Part shown: one piece after another, positions 1 through 6,979 of the stretch | How the letters are laid out: every line of letters starts with the position of its first letter | How positions within the stretch are numbered: the stretch's first letter is position 1 | NCBI GenBank assembly: GCA_023269645.1 | Contig: JAHFPR010000049.1 | Coordinates: forward strand, 1 to 10,841 | From: Alphaproteobacteria bacterium | GTDB lineage: Bacteria; Pseudomonadota; Alphaproteobacteria; Rickettsiales; UBA8987 | Reading direction: 5' to 3' | DNA length: 10,841 nt | Made by a program: the position numbers and the translations under genes | Notes under the pieces: model-generated | Database searches by the model: none | What the model was told of the DNA's origin: nothing | Seen by the model: the letters and a program-made list of their open reading frames with translations, nothing else

Positions 1-645
1 GTAACGCAGCGCGGGAAATACTGGGAAGGTGCGTGGCACGAAATTGACCCGATGAGCATCTCGCGGATGATTGATTATCCCGGCGTCGGCGCGCGCAAAA
101 GCTACCTCATTTACCACGAGGAGCTGGAATCCATCGTGAAGAATTTTCCGCACCTGAAGCGCATCCGTTTCTGGATGACCTTCTCCGACCAGTACATCAC
201 CCACCTCAACGTGCTGCAGAATGTGGGGATGACACGCATTGACCCGGTGATGTATGAAGGCCGGGAAATCATCCCGCTGCAGTTCCTGAAGGCCGTGCTG
301 CCGGAGCCTTCCTCGCTGGCGCAGAACTACACAGGAAAAACCTCCATCGGCTGCGTAATTCAGGGGATGAAAGACGGCAAGGAGAAGAAGGTGGTGATCT
401 ATAACATCTGTGAGCACGCGGCGTGCAACAAGGAAGTCGGCGCACAGGCGGTTTCCTATACCACGGGCGTGCCCGCTTTCATTGGCGCGATGATGGTGCT
501 GCAGAAAAAATGGGGCGGGAAGGGCGTGAAAAACGTGGAAGAATTTGACCCCGAACCGTTCCTGGAGGCACTCGCCGTGCACGGCCTGCCTTGGCACGTG
601 GAGAACCTGGCCATCCTTGATGCCAGGGAACCATTGGCCGCGTGA
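1..645 (+). CDS. Carboxynorspermidine/carboxyspermidine dehydrogenase, 3' part
   Basis: The reading frame is open from base 1, so the gene starts outside the window; 214 residues of a roughly 400-residue saccharopine-dehydrogenase-like family are present. The visible part begins VTQRGKYWEG and continues through a PGVGARKSYLIYHEELES stretch and a GCVIQGMKDGKEKK stretch, all typical of the C-terminal half of carboxynorspermidine synthase (Lys1-related). The family reductively condenses aspartate semialdehyde with putrescine or diaminopropane, using NADPH, to give carboxyspermidine or carboxynorspermidine in the cytoplasm. The NAD(P)-binding Rossmann half lies upstream and cannot be checked. Its TGA stop overlaps the GTG of the next gene (GTGA at 642-645), so the two are probably translationally coupled. 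The decarboxylase for its product follows directly, which supports the call. Whether the in vivo product is spermidine or norspermidine is not readable here; an ornithine decarboxylase nearby favours spermidine. Confidence 0.85.
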   Translation, partial: VTQRGKYWEGAWHEIDPMSISRMIDYPGVGARKSYLIYHEELESIVKNFPHLKRIRFWMTFSDQYITHLNVLQNVGMTRIDPVMYEGREIIPLQFLKAVLPEPSSLAQNYTGKTSIGCVIQGMKDGKEKKVVIYNICEHAACNKEVGAQAVSYTTGVPAFIGAMMVLQKKWGGKGVKNVEEFDPEPFLEALAVHGLPWHVENLAILDAREPLAA

Positions 646-1793
646 CTATGGCCATCCTGCCCCTCGCTTCCATCGAAACTCCCGCCTACGTGCTGGACGC
701 GGTGGCACTCGCGCGCAATCTGGCGGTCGCGGCGCGCATCAAGCGGGAAACCGGCTGCAACATCATCCTGGCACTCAAAGGCTTTGCGCAGTGGAGTGCC
801 TTCCCGCTGATGCGGGGAACGCTGGACGGAACCGCCGCGAGCGGCATCCATGAAGCACTGCTGGGGCATGAGAAATTCGGCGGGGAGGTGCACGTCTATT
901 CCCCGGCTTACGATGATGCGGAGATTGCGGTGCTGATTCCCATCTCCCACCATATCGTTTTCAATTCGCCAAGCCAGTTCGCGCGCTATTACCCGCGCAT
1001 CAAAAAAGCGGGCGGGAAAGTTTCCTGCGGCATCCGTATCAACCCGGAACTCGCGCAGGCCAAAACCGTGCTTTACGACCCGTGCGCTCCCTGCTCGCGT
1101 CTTGGCACACGCAAGGAATCGCTGTTCTCCGCCGCAACGGAAGGGCTGGAAGGCCTGCACGTCCACGCGCTGTGCGAGAACATGGCGGAGGCTTCCGTGC
1201 GCCTGATTCAAACCGTTGATCGGGAGTTCGGCGGATTCATCCGCGAGCGCGGCATAAAGTGGGTAAATTTCGGCGGCGGGCATTACATCACCCATGCGGG
1301 CTATGATGTGAACGCGCTCATCGTCGCGCTCAAGATCTTCACGGAGAAATACGGGGTGAAGGTGATTCTGGAACCAGGCGGAGCACTCGCCTACGATGCC
1401 GGCTTTCTGGTCGCCAGCGTACTGGACATCATGGAAAACGGCAAGCCCATCGCGCTTCTGGATACCTCCGCCACCACCCATATGCCGGACGTGCTCGAAA
1501 TGCCCTACCGCCCGAATATCCTCGGCGCGGGGGCGGCGGGCGAAAAACCCTTCACCTATCTGCTGGGCGGGCGCACCTGCCTCGCGGGGGATGTGCTTGG
1601 GGAATATAGCTTCGACGCGCCGCTGCAGGTGGGCGACAAGCTGGTATTCACCGACATGGCGCAATACAGCATGGTCAAGAACACCACGTTCAACGGAATG
1701 CCGCTGCCCGACATCGGCATCCTGCACCCGGACGGGAAATACGAACGTGTGCGCCGCTTCGGTTACGAGGATTTCAAAACGCGGCTTTCCTGA
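642..1793 (+). CDS. nspC: Carboxynorspermidine/carboxyspermidine decarboxylase
   Basis: This 383-residue protein is a fold III (alanine-racemase-like) PLP decarboxylase that removes CO2 from carboxyspermidine or carboxynorspermidine to finish polyamine synthesis. Numbered from the GTG, visible landmarks are the PLP lysine in ALKGFA (K46), HALCEN (175-180), the phosphate-binding GGGH (211-214), EPGGA (244-248), the active-site cysteine and aspartate in GGRTCLAGD (309-317), and YSMVKNTTFNGMPLP near the C-terminus. Length and motif order match NspC rather than diaminopimelate or ornithine decarboxylase. Two starts are possible: GTG at 642, which overlaps the upstream stop, or ATG at 648, which removes two residues; the ATG is equally plausible. 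No good Shine-Dalgarno motif precedes either one, so coupling to the upstream dehydrogenase is likely. The stop codon lies inside an 18-bp tandem duplication. The gene converges on the ornithine decarboxylase with only 29 nt between them. Confidence 0.92.
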   Translation: MTMAILPLASIETPAYVLDAVALARNLAVAARIKRETGCNIILALKGFAQWSAFPLMRGTLDGTAASGIHEALLGHEKFGGEVHVYSPAYDDAEIAVLIPISHHIVFNSPSQFARYYPRIKKAGGKVSCGIRINPELAQAKTVLYDPCAPCSRLGTRKESLFSAATEGLEGLHVHALCENMAEASVRLIQTVDREFGGFIRERGIKWVNFGGGHYITHAGYDVNALIVALKIFTEKYGVKVILEPGGALAYDAGFLVASVLDIMENGKPIALLDTSATTHMPDVLEMPYRPNILGAGAAGEKPFTYLLGGRTCLAGDVLGEYSFDAPLQVGDKLVFTDMAQYSMVKNTTFNGMPLPDIGILHPDGKYERVRRFGYEDFKTRLS

Positions 1794-1818
1794 AGGCCAA
1801 GGCTTTCCTGAAGGCAAT
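1783..1818. repeat. 18-bp tandem duplication across the nspC stop
   Basis: GGCTTTCCTGAAGGCCAA (1783-1800) is followed immediately by GGCTTTCCTGAAGGCAAT (1801-1818). The first 15 bases are identical. The first copy contains the nspC TGA; the second lies in the short gap before the convergent decarboxylase stop. This looks like a slippage duplication. It has no U-tract or clear stem, so it is not a recognisable terminator. Confidence 0.7.
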
Positions 1819-1822
1819 CGGC

Positions 1823-3037
1823 TTACGCCGCGATGATTTCCAGCGGGCCGGACATGGTGGGGGCATGGCTTTCCCCGAAGACCGTCATCAGCGGTTCTTC
1901 CTTGATGGCCACCGCTTTTTTCTCCGGCGCGAAGCCGTTGAACCCGGTGGTAAAAATGCGGCCATATGCGCCGAGCTGGCCGATCTCGATGTAATCGCCC
2001 TCCGCCGTATCTTCCGGAAGATAAAATGGCCCTTTCATGAAATCGAGCGTGTCGCAGGTTGGGCCGAAGAAGCTGAACGGCAGCATGGTCGGCGCAACAT
2101 CCCCGTTCGTGCGGAGCAGCCGCAGCGGGAACACAAAATGCGGCATTCCGGCATCGAACAGGCTGCCGTAGGTTCCGTCGTTAATATAGAGCATCTCGTG
2201 CTTGCGGAGTTCCACGCGCACCACCACCGCGCCGGATTCTGCCACCAGCGCGCGCCCCGGCTCACACATGAGCTGAATGTTGTCACCACCCTTCATGCCG
2301 CTTTTCATCGCGGCGAATTCTTCCTGGATTGCCGAGAAGAAGGTGTGCAGCGGCGGCGGGGTCATGCCCGGATATACGGAGGGGAAACCGCCGCCCACAT
2401 CCAGCATATCCACGGAAACCCCGGCAGCGCGGATGGTTTTCCGCGCCATGCGGATGGCGATGCGGTATGCGTCCGGATGCATACACTGCGAGCCGACATG
2501 GAAACAGATGCCGAGCTTTGCCGCGTGCCAGCGCACTTTCTTCAGCAGGGGAACAGCGTCCACCGCGTTGATGCCGAATTTATCCGTGAGGCTCAGTTCC
2601 GCGTAATTGTTCGGAATAGCCAGCCGCACATACAGGCACAGATCTTTCGCGTTATCCGTTTCCTGGAGGATTTTCATGAGTTCCTCCTCGCTGTCGAGCG
2701 AGAAGTGGCGCACGTTATGGGTGTGATACGCTTCGCGTATGGCCTGGCGGGATTTCACCGTATGCATGAAATAGAGCGTCGCATCCTTGCCGAACAGCTT
2801 GCGTGCCAGCACAACTTCCGGCAGCGAGGCCACATCAAAATGGCGCACACCCTCAGCATACAGTGCCTTGAGCACATAGGGTTCGGGATTGGTTTTGATA
2901 GCGTAAAGAACTGTGCCGGGAAATTGGCTCAGGAAAAAGCCTGCAGCTTTGCTAAGCGCATCTGGCCGGAAGAGAAATAACGGGTTCTCCGGCTGAACCG
3001 CCTCAACGGCAGTGTAAGCATCCTTGAATCTTTGCAT
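1823..3037 (-). CDS. Ornithine decarboxylase, type III PLP family (possibly lysine/ornithine)
   Basis: This 404-residue fold III PLP enzyme converts ornithine (possibly also lysine) to putrescine (cadaverine), feeding the spermidine branch encoded opposite. Visible landmarks are the PLP lysine in YAIKTNP (K48), HVGSQ (180-184), GGGFP (215-219), EPGRA (259-263), the signature FGPTCDTLD (324-332) with Cys328 and Asp329, and Tyr358 in AYGR. The GPTCD signature is the ornithine/lysine decarboxylase form; diaminopimelate decarboxylases differ there. Length fits the short bacterial/eukaryote-like ODC rather than the large SpeC/SpeF fold I enzymes. The ATG at 3037 has no strong Shine-Dalgarno sequence and is preceded by a possible hairpin, so the leader may matter for regulation. 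A roughly 30-residue tail follows the conserved TGFNGF end of the barrel. Substrate choice between ornithine and lysine cannot be settled from sequence. Confidence 0.87.
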   Translation of the reverse strand: MQRFKDAYTAVEAVQPENPLFLFRPDALSKAAGFFLSQFPGTVLYAIKTNPEPYVLKALYAEGVRHFDVASLPEVVLARKLFGKDATLYFMHTVKSRQAIREAYHTHNVRHFSLDSEEELMKILQETDNAKDLCLYVRLAIPNNYAELSLTDKFGINAVDAVPLLKKVRWHAAKLGICFHVGSQCMHPDAYRIAIRMARKTIRAAGVSVDMLDVGGGFPSVYPGMTPPPLHTFFSAIQEEFAAMKSGMKGGDNIQLMCEPGRALVAESGAVVVRVELRKHEMLYINDGTYGSLFDAGMPHFVFPLRLLRTNGDVAPTMLPFSFFGPTCDTLDFMKGPFYLPEDTAEGDYIEIGQLGAYGRIFTTGFNGFAPEKKAVAIKEEPLMTVFGESHAPTMSGPLEIIAA

Positions 3038-3041
3038 TTCA

Positions 3042-3074
3042 GAAGCACAAACTCTCTGTGGTTACTTGCGATTC
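3042..3074 (-). promoter_or_regulatory. Possible leader hairpin just upstream of the ornithine decarboxylase start
   Basis: On the minus strand, GAATCGCAAG (3074-3065) can pair with TTTGTGCTTC region bases (3051-3042). This gives a 10-position stem with one mismatch and two G-U pairs, ending about 4 nt before the ATG. Such a stem could limit ribosome access. Rfam lists a speF RNA motif upstream of alphaproteobacterial ornithine decarboxylases, but I cannot confirm a match. A stem this weak can arise by chance. Confidence 0.22.
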
Positions 3075-3114
3075 GTGCCCAATATCCTATAAAAAACCTC
3101 TTGTAAATAAAAAA

Positions 3115-3144
3115 TTCACATCCTGCTTATTTTTTACGTGTAAC
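3115..3144 (+). promoter_or_regulatory. Candidate sigma70-like promoter for the sulP-DUF2079 unit
   Basis: TTCACA (3115-3120), an 18-nt spacer and TGTAAC (3139-3144) form a plausible -35/-10 pair in the most AT-rich stretch of the window (about 3085-3150). This would give a leader of about 120 nt before sulP. The match is moderate and the region is AT-rich, so it remains a guess. I found no convincing minus-strand -35/-10 pair for the ornithine decarboxylase. Confidence 0.25.
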
Positions 3145-3177
3145 AAAAACCTCCAGTCCCTTCAACAGTTTGTGTTA
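3141..3177. promoter_or_regulatory. Imperfect dyad in the divergent intergenic region
   Basis: TAACAAAAAC (3141-3150) and GTTTGTGTTA (3168-3177) are complementary at nine of ten positions across a 17-nt spacer. The dyad overlaps the candidate -10 of the plus-strand promoter, so it could be an operator or an RNA hairpin at the 5' end of the sulP leader. There is no U-tract after it, so it is not a standard terminator. Confidence 0.25.
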
Positions 3178-3196
3178 TGCAGCCTCCTCCGGGCGC

Positions 3197-3274
3197 ATGA
3201 TGCGGCGCAGTATGTGGCTTTCCAACATCACCCTTGTGCTCGCCGCGTACGGTTTGCTAGGATGCGCCTTATGA
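3197..3274 (+). CDS. Possible 25-residue lipoprotein-like leader peptide overlapping the sulP start
   Basis: An ATG ATG pair at 3197 opens a 25-residue frame. It has a basic start (MMRRSM), a hydrophobic stretch (NITLVLAAYGLL) and a lipobox-like LLGC, followed by only two residues. Its TGA (3272-3274) overlaps the sulP ATG as ATGA, the classic arrangement for translational coupling. A third in-frame ATG at 3212 is an alternative start. There is no Shine-Dalgarno motif upstream; the sequence there is CCTCCTCC, the reverse sense. It could be a tiny lipoprotein like entericidin or LptM, a coupling leader peptide, the remnant of a longer lipoprotein, or chance. Only the overlap and the signal-peptide shape support it. 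Confidence 0.3.
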   Translation: MMRRSMWLSNITLVLAAYGLLGCAL

Positions 3275-5028
3275 AAACCTCCACCCGCTTCCCCCTCTGC
3301 ACCGCGTTCCGGCATACCGTTCTCCGGGGCTATAGCTTCGCTGCTTTCCGCGCCGATGCGATGGCGGCGTTTGTGGTGTCGCTGGTGGCACTGCCGCTTT
3401 CGATGGCGCTGGCCATTGCGGTGGGGCTGCCGCCGCAGCATGGCCTTTATACCGCGATTGTTGCGGGTGCGGTAGTGCCGCTTCTGGGGGGGTCGGTTTC
3501 TCAGGTGAGCGGCCCCACGGCGGCGTTCGTGGTGATCCTCGCGCCCATCGTTTCCGAGTTCGGATTGCATGGGCTGGTATGGTGCGGGCTGATGGCAGGG
3601 GTGATCCTCGTCATTATGGGATTCGCGCGGATGGGGCGGCTGATCAATTACGTGCCCTATCCGGTGACGACAGGCTTCACGGCAGGTATCGCAGTGGTGC
3701 TCGCCACGCTTTCGCTCAATGATTTTCTGGGGCTGGGCATTCCGAAGCTGGAGGGAAATTTCATCCATAAGGCCGCCACCATCGCCGCGCGCCTGCCCGC
3801 CCTCAACCCTTACGAAACCCTCATCGGCGTGGTGACGCTGCTGCTCCTGCTGTTTGCGGGACGCGTGGTGAAACGCCTGCCCAGTGCCATTGTCGCTATG
3901 GTAATCGGCACGGTGCTGGGGTTGTTCCTGACGCAGCACGGGCACGGCATCCAGACCATCGGCAACCGCTTCTCCTACACCACGCATAGCGGCGAAACGG
4001 CGGCGGGCGTTCCGCCTTATCCGCCCGCGCTGCACCTGCCCACCCTCGCGCCGGATACCCTGCTCACCGTGCCGAGCTTCGAGGAACTCCGGAAATTCCT
4101 GTTCCCCGCGCTTGCCATCGCCATTCTGGCCGCGCTGGAATCGCTGCTCTCCGCCACAGTGGCTGACAGCATGGCCGGAACGCGGCACGATCCGAACGCA
4201 GAACTCGGCGGTATCGGCATCGGCAACATCCTCTCGGCACTGGCGGGCGGCATCCCCGCCACGGGTGCCATCGCGCGCACAGCCACCAACATCAACAGCG
4301 GCGCACGCTCGCCGCTCGCCTCCACGATGCACGCGCTGTTCCTGCTCCTGTACGTGCTCGTGCTCGCGCCTTACATACGCTACCTGCCGATGGCCTCGCT
4401 GGCGGCACTGCTCATCATCACCGCTTACCGTATGTCGCACGTGCACCAGTTCTTCCGTGTGCTGGCGATCGCCCCGCGCAGTGATACCGTGGTGCTGCTC
4501 ACCTGCTTCACCCTCACCGTATTCGTGGATATGGTGGCAGGCGTGGGGGTGGGGATGATCTGCGCCTCGTTCCTGCTGATGAAGCGCATCACCGACCTCA
4601 CCCGCGTGGAGCTTGAAGGCGCGGAACACCCCGGCATCGGTACGCGAAAACTTCCGGAGGGTGTGCTGGTTTACCGCATCCGGGGGCCGCTGTTTTTCGG
4701 CACGATCGAAAAAGCCTTCGACCGCGCCACCTTCAACAAGGAAACCATCCGCACCCTCATCGTGGATATCGCCGACGTGCCCTTCATTGACATGACCGGG
4801 CTGGTGGCGATGAAATCCCTGCTTGCTTCGGTGGCGGGGCATCGGCGCGCGGTGTATATCGTGTGCACGTCGCTGGAGGTGGAGGAGAAAATCCGCCATA
4901 AAATCGCGGGGCAGGAACTCAGCCGCTTCGTCCATTTCTATCCCTCGCTGGAGGCAGCACTGGCGGAATTTTCCCCGCCAGCCACCCCGAAACCCAATGT
5001 TTCCCGCAAAAAACCCGCAAAGAAATAA
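3271..5028 (+). CDS. SulP-family anion transporter with C-terminal STAS domain
   Basis: This is a 585-residue inner-membrane transporter of the SulP/SLC26 family, which moves sulfate, bicarbonate or other anions. The transmembrane part spans about residues 25-440. It starts with the family stretch LVALPLSMALAIAVGLPPQ, then VSGPTAAFVVILAP (79-92), and carries the hallmark TVADSMAGTRHDPNAELGGIG and IPATGAIARTATN stretches (296-340). A STAS domain follows (about 460-568), with IADVPFIDMTG (500-510) as its core. A lysine-rich tail ends the protein. The frame is open back to a GTG at 3058, but homology begins much later. I chose ATG 3271 because AGGA ends 8 nt upstream and the stop of a small leader ORF overlaps it; ATG 3262 is in frame as an alternative. 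No carbonic anhydrase or sulfate-assimilation gene lies nearby, so the substrate is open. The DUF2079 gene follows after 4 nt. Confidence 0.9.
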   Translation: MKTSTRFPLCTAFRHTVLRGYSFAAFRADAMAAFVVSLVALPLSMALAIAVGLPPQHGLYTAIVAGAVVPLLGGSVSQVSGPTAAFVVILAPIVSEFGLHGLVWCGLMAGVILVIMGFARMGRLINYVPYPVTTGFTAGIAVVLATLSLNDFLGLGIPKLEGNFIHKAATIAARLPALNPYETLIGVVTLLLLLFAGRVVKRLPSAIVAMVIGTVLGLFLTQHGHGIQTIGNRFSYTTHSGETAAGVPPYPPALHLPTLAPDTLLTVPSFEELRKFLFPALAIAILAALESLLSATVADSMAGTRHDPNAELGGIGIGNILSALAGGIPATGAIARTATNINSGARSPLASTMHALFLLLYVLVLAPYIRYLPMASLAALLIITAYRMSHVHQFFRVLAIAPRSDTVVLLTCFTLTVFVDMVAGVGVGMICASFLLMKRITDLTRVELEGAEHPGIGTRKLPEGVLVYRIRGPLFFGTIEKAFDRATFNKETIRTLIVDIADVPFIDMTGLVAMKSLLASVAGHRRAVYIVCTSLEVEEKIRHKIAGQELSRFVHFYPSLEAALAEFSPPATPKPNVSRKKPAKK

Positions 5029-5032
5029 ATCC

Positions 5033-6616
5033 ATGAGAACCCCAGCCTCCCTACCGCAAAAGCAATCCAGTGCCCTCCCGTATTTTCTGCTGACGCTTGC
5101 AGCGGCGGCCTTGTGGGCAATGTATACGGCATCAGCTTGCATCGCGCGTCTGCAACATTACGGCACGTTTGTCGCGGATATGGGAACATTCCGGCTCTCC
5201 TTTCAACAGATGGCGGAGGGATTACCTCCCATAATTTCCACCATTCCGCCCTACATCGCCCAGCACCATCTTTTCGGTATGCATTTCTCGCCAGTTCTCT
5301 ATCTTCTCGTCCCTTTCTATGCCATCTGGCCGCACGCAGAACTGCTGTTCGTGGCGCAATCCCTGTTGATGGCCTCCGCCGCGCCGCTGCTGTTTCTGCT
5401 GGGAAGGGACAGGGGCATCACGCCGCGCATGGCGTTCTGCTTTGCCCTGCTTGCGCTTCTTAATCCGTTTCTTCTCAATGCCGCACTGAACGATTTTCAT
5501 GAAATCTCCTTTGCCGTACCGCTGATGTGTATAGGATTGCGTGCCGTGGTGCGGCGGAAGTTTTCCTGGCTGTTGCTGGCCTGTGCCGGACTATTGCTCA
5601 CCAAGGAGCATTACGGCGCATCGGTGATGGGCTTCGGGTTGCTGTGGACGTGGCAGCACAGGGATTGGAAACGCGGCGGGATGCTTGCCGCAGGCGGAAT
5701 ACTCAGCCTCGCGCTGGTCGTGGGCATCGTGATACCCCACTTCAACCAGGGTGGAACGCACCCCATGATCGAACTCGGCGCAACCAATCGCTACGGCTGG
5801 ATAACGCTTTCCTGGCAAGCCGCCGAAGAGGCCATCCGCCGCCTTTTCTATTCTCAGCTTTCAGTAGCCTTCTACTTTATGATGCTGCTGGGATGTGTGG
5901 GATATTTTCCGCTTCTTGCGCCCGTTTTCCTGCTCCCAGGCCTCGCAGACCTTCTGACGAATACGCTTTCTTCCAATGGCATCATGCGCCTGCCGATTTA
6001 CTATTACAGCGCGCCGCTGGTGCCGGTGCTGCTCTTTGCCTCGATGGCAGTATGGAGTATGCCCGCGAAACTTCCCTACCGTTACAAACAACTGTTTCTC
6101 GCCCTCGCGCTAGCAACCTCGCTGGCGTTCCTGATACCTGGAAAATTATGGGAACGCCCCCTGCAATGGGTGCAGGCGGAGGATCGTAAAAACCAGGAAC
6201 GGAACATGGATCAGTTACTCGGCGCGTGCGCGCGGCCATTGGTGCAACCGAATATTTTTGCCAACCTGGCGAGCACTCCGCACACGCGCCCGTTCTCGCT
6301 GAAATTCTCACCGGAGGCCGATTGCATTGCGCTGCATCTGGATTATCCACGCAATCCCAAAGCAGTCACCGGCCAGGGGCGGTTCCTCTCGCCATATGAA
6401 CCACTTTCTCCCATTGAATATGCTGATCAGGTGCGGGAAATAGCGCAGGATACATCCTGGCGCATCGTATACTGGCACACACCCTGGCTATTCCTCCGGA
6501 AAGCTCCGCTGGAGGCTGCCCTGCCGCAGGAAGAAACCCGGCGCGAAGTACTGCAACAGCTGCGCGATATGCACTGGTTCTTCACTTATTTCAACAGGCA
6601 CAGAAAACATGGCTGA
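5033..6616 (+). CDS. DUF2079 polytopic membrane protein
   Basis: This 527-residue integral membrane protein matches the DUF2079 family (PF09852), which resembles GT-C-type glycosyltransferases in layout but has no established function. Signature points visible are an acidic residue after the first helix in ADMGTF (D49), HFSPVLYLLVPFYA (84-97), NDFHEISF (153-160), TKEHYG (190-195) and YYYSAPLVPVL (323-333). There are roughly eight or nine hydrophobic segments between residues 15 and 368. A soluble tail of about 160 residues ends in an aromatic WFFTYFNRH segment. ATG 5033 lies 4 nt after the sulP stop, so the two are probably co-transcribed; the ribosome site is weak and coupling is likely. The open frame extends upstream into sulP but without family similarity. 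The order sulP-DUF2079 does not reveal a function. A role in lipid-linked sugar transfer is only inference. Confidence 0.82.
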   Translation: MRTPASLPQKQSSALPYFLLTLAAAALWAMYTASACIARLQHYGTFVADMGTFRLSFQQMAEGLPPIISTIPPYIAQHHLFGMHFSPVLYLLVPFYAIWPHAELLFVAQSLLMASAAPLLFLLGRDRGITPRMAFCFALLALLNPFLLNAALNDFHEISFAVPLMCIGLRAVVRRKFSWLLLACAGLLLTKEHYGASVMGFGLLWTWQHRDWKRGGMLAAGGILSLALVVGIVIPHFNQGGTHPMIELGATNRYGWITLSWQAAEEAIRRLFYSQLSVAFYFMMLLGCVGYFPLLAPVFLLPGLADLLTNTLSSNGIMRLPIYYYSAPLVPVLLFASMAVWSMPAKLPYRYKQLFLALALATSLAFLIPGKLWERPLQWVQAEDRKNQERNMDQLLGACARPLVQPNIFANLASTPHTRPFSLKFSPEADCIALHLDYPRNPKAVTGQGRFLSPYEPLSPIEYADQVREIAQDTSWRIVYWHTPWLFLRKAPLEAALPQEETRREVLQQLRDMHWFFTYFNRHRKHG

Positions 6617-6651
6617 TCCCATATGCGCCGCTTTCTGAAAGGCCTGCGCGA

Positions 6652-6930
6652 TTACGTGCGGGGCGTTTTCCATGTGCGGCGGTGGCCGGTAACAGCATCT
6701 TTCTGGAACCGCACGATCTCCTCCCCGCTCATGCCAGAGAAGAAATCCCAGGCGCGGTTGAACGCGCGGATGTGCTCCAGGCAATACCAGCTACGCTCCA
6801 GCGGAATATCATCCGCAACAGCAACCGGGCTATCCACCGAAACCGGCATCTGCCGCCTGCGCGGCGCGGGATATTGCCCGGCTTCCCCGCACCCTTCGCA
6901 ACGGCATATTCTGTGATTATCGTTGCCCAT
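6652..6930 (-). CDS. J-protein N-terminal domain without a J domain (truncated?)
   Basis: These 92 residues match the N-terminal half of the roughly 200-residue J-domain proteins of Alphaproteobacteria: CRCEGCGEAGQYPAP (9-23), then SWYCLEHIRAFNRAWDFFSG (47-66), MSGEEI and GHRRTW. The pairs Cys11/Cys14 and Cys50/His53 look like a zinc site. In the family a J domain with an HPD motif follows, but here TAA comes at residue 93. The downstream minus-strand sequence is antisense to the DUF2079 3' end and has no HPD motif in the open frames I read. So this is either a stand-alone domain or a gene cut off by rearrangement. The ATG at 6930 has no Shine-Dalgarno sequence. The frame stays open back to the glycosyltransferase stop at 7003, but that stretch has no ATG, GTG or TTG, and a heptamer repeat occupies part of it. 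Function as a partial chaperone cofactor is unknown. Confidence 0.7.
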   Translation of the reverse strand: MGNDNHRICRCEGCGEAGQYPAPRRRQMPVSVDSPVAVADDIPLERSWYCLEHIRAFNRAWDFFSGMSGEEIVRFQKDAVTGHRRTWKTPRT

Positions 6931-6979
6931 AGCGGAATTATGCGCTTGAGGACGCCGGAAAACAAGGCTTGATATTTTT

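Noticed and set aside
456..1817. 453-codon minus-strand open frame opposite the dehydrogenase end and nspC
   Set aside because: It lies antisense to two clearly recognised enzymes and its product has shadow-like composition (rich in Arg, His, Gly) with no motif.
1865..2980. 371-codon plus-strand open frame opposite the ornithine decarboxylase
   Set aside because: The minus-strand frame carries every catalytic motif of the decarboxylase; the plus-strand product has none.
3058..3270. Upstream GTG start giving a 71-residue extension of the SulP protein
   Set aside because: The extension has no family similarity, covers the AT-rich promoter region, and ATG 3271 has an AGGA at good spacing.
3175..5142. 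655-codon minus-strand open frame opposite sulP
   Set aside because: It is entirely antisense to a SulP gene with all family motifs; the product is a His/Arg/Gln/Glu-rich low-information sequence.
6625..6649. GCGC-CTTT-ctg-AAAG-GCGC imperfect palindrome between convergent genes as a terminator
   Set aside because: The stem is interrupted by an unequal internal loop and no U-tract follows on either strand.
6623..6972. Two plus-strand open frames of about 97 codons opposite the J-like gene
   Set aside because: The minus-strand product has a specific conserved signature; these products have none.
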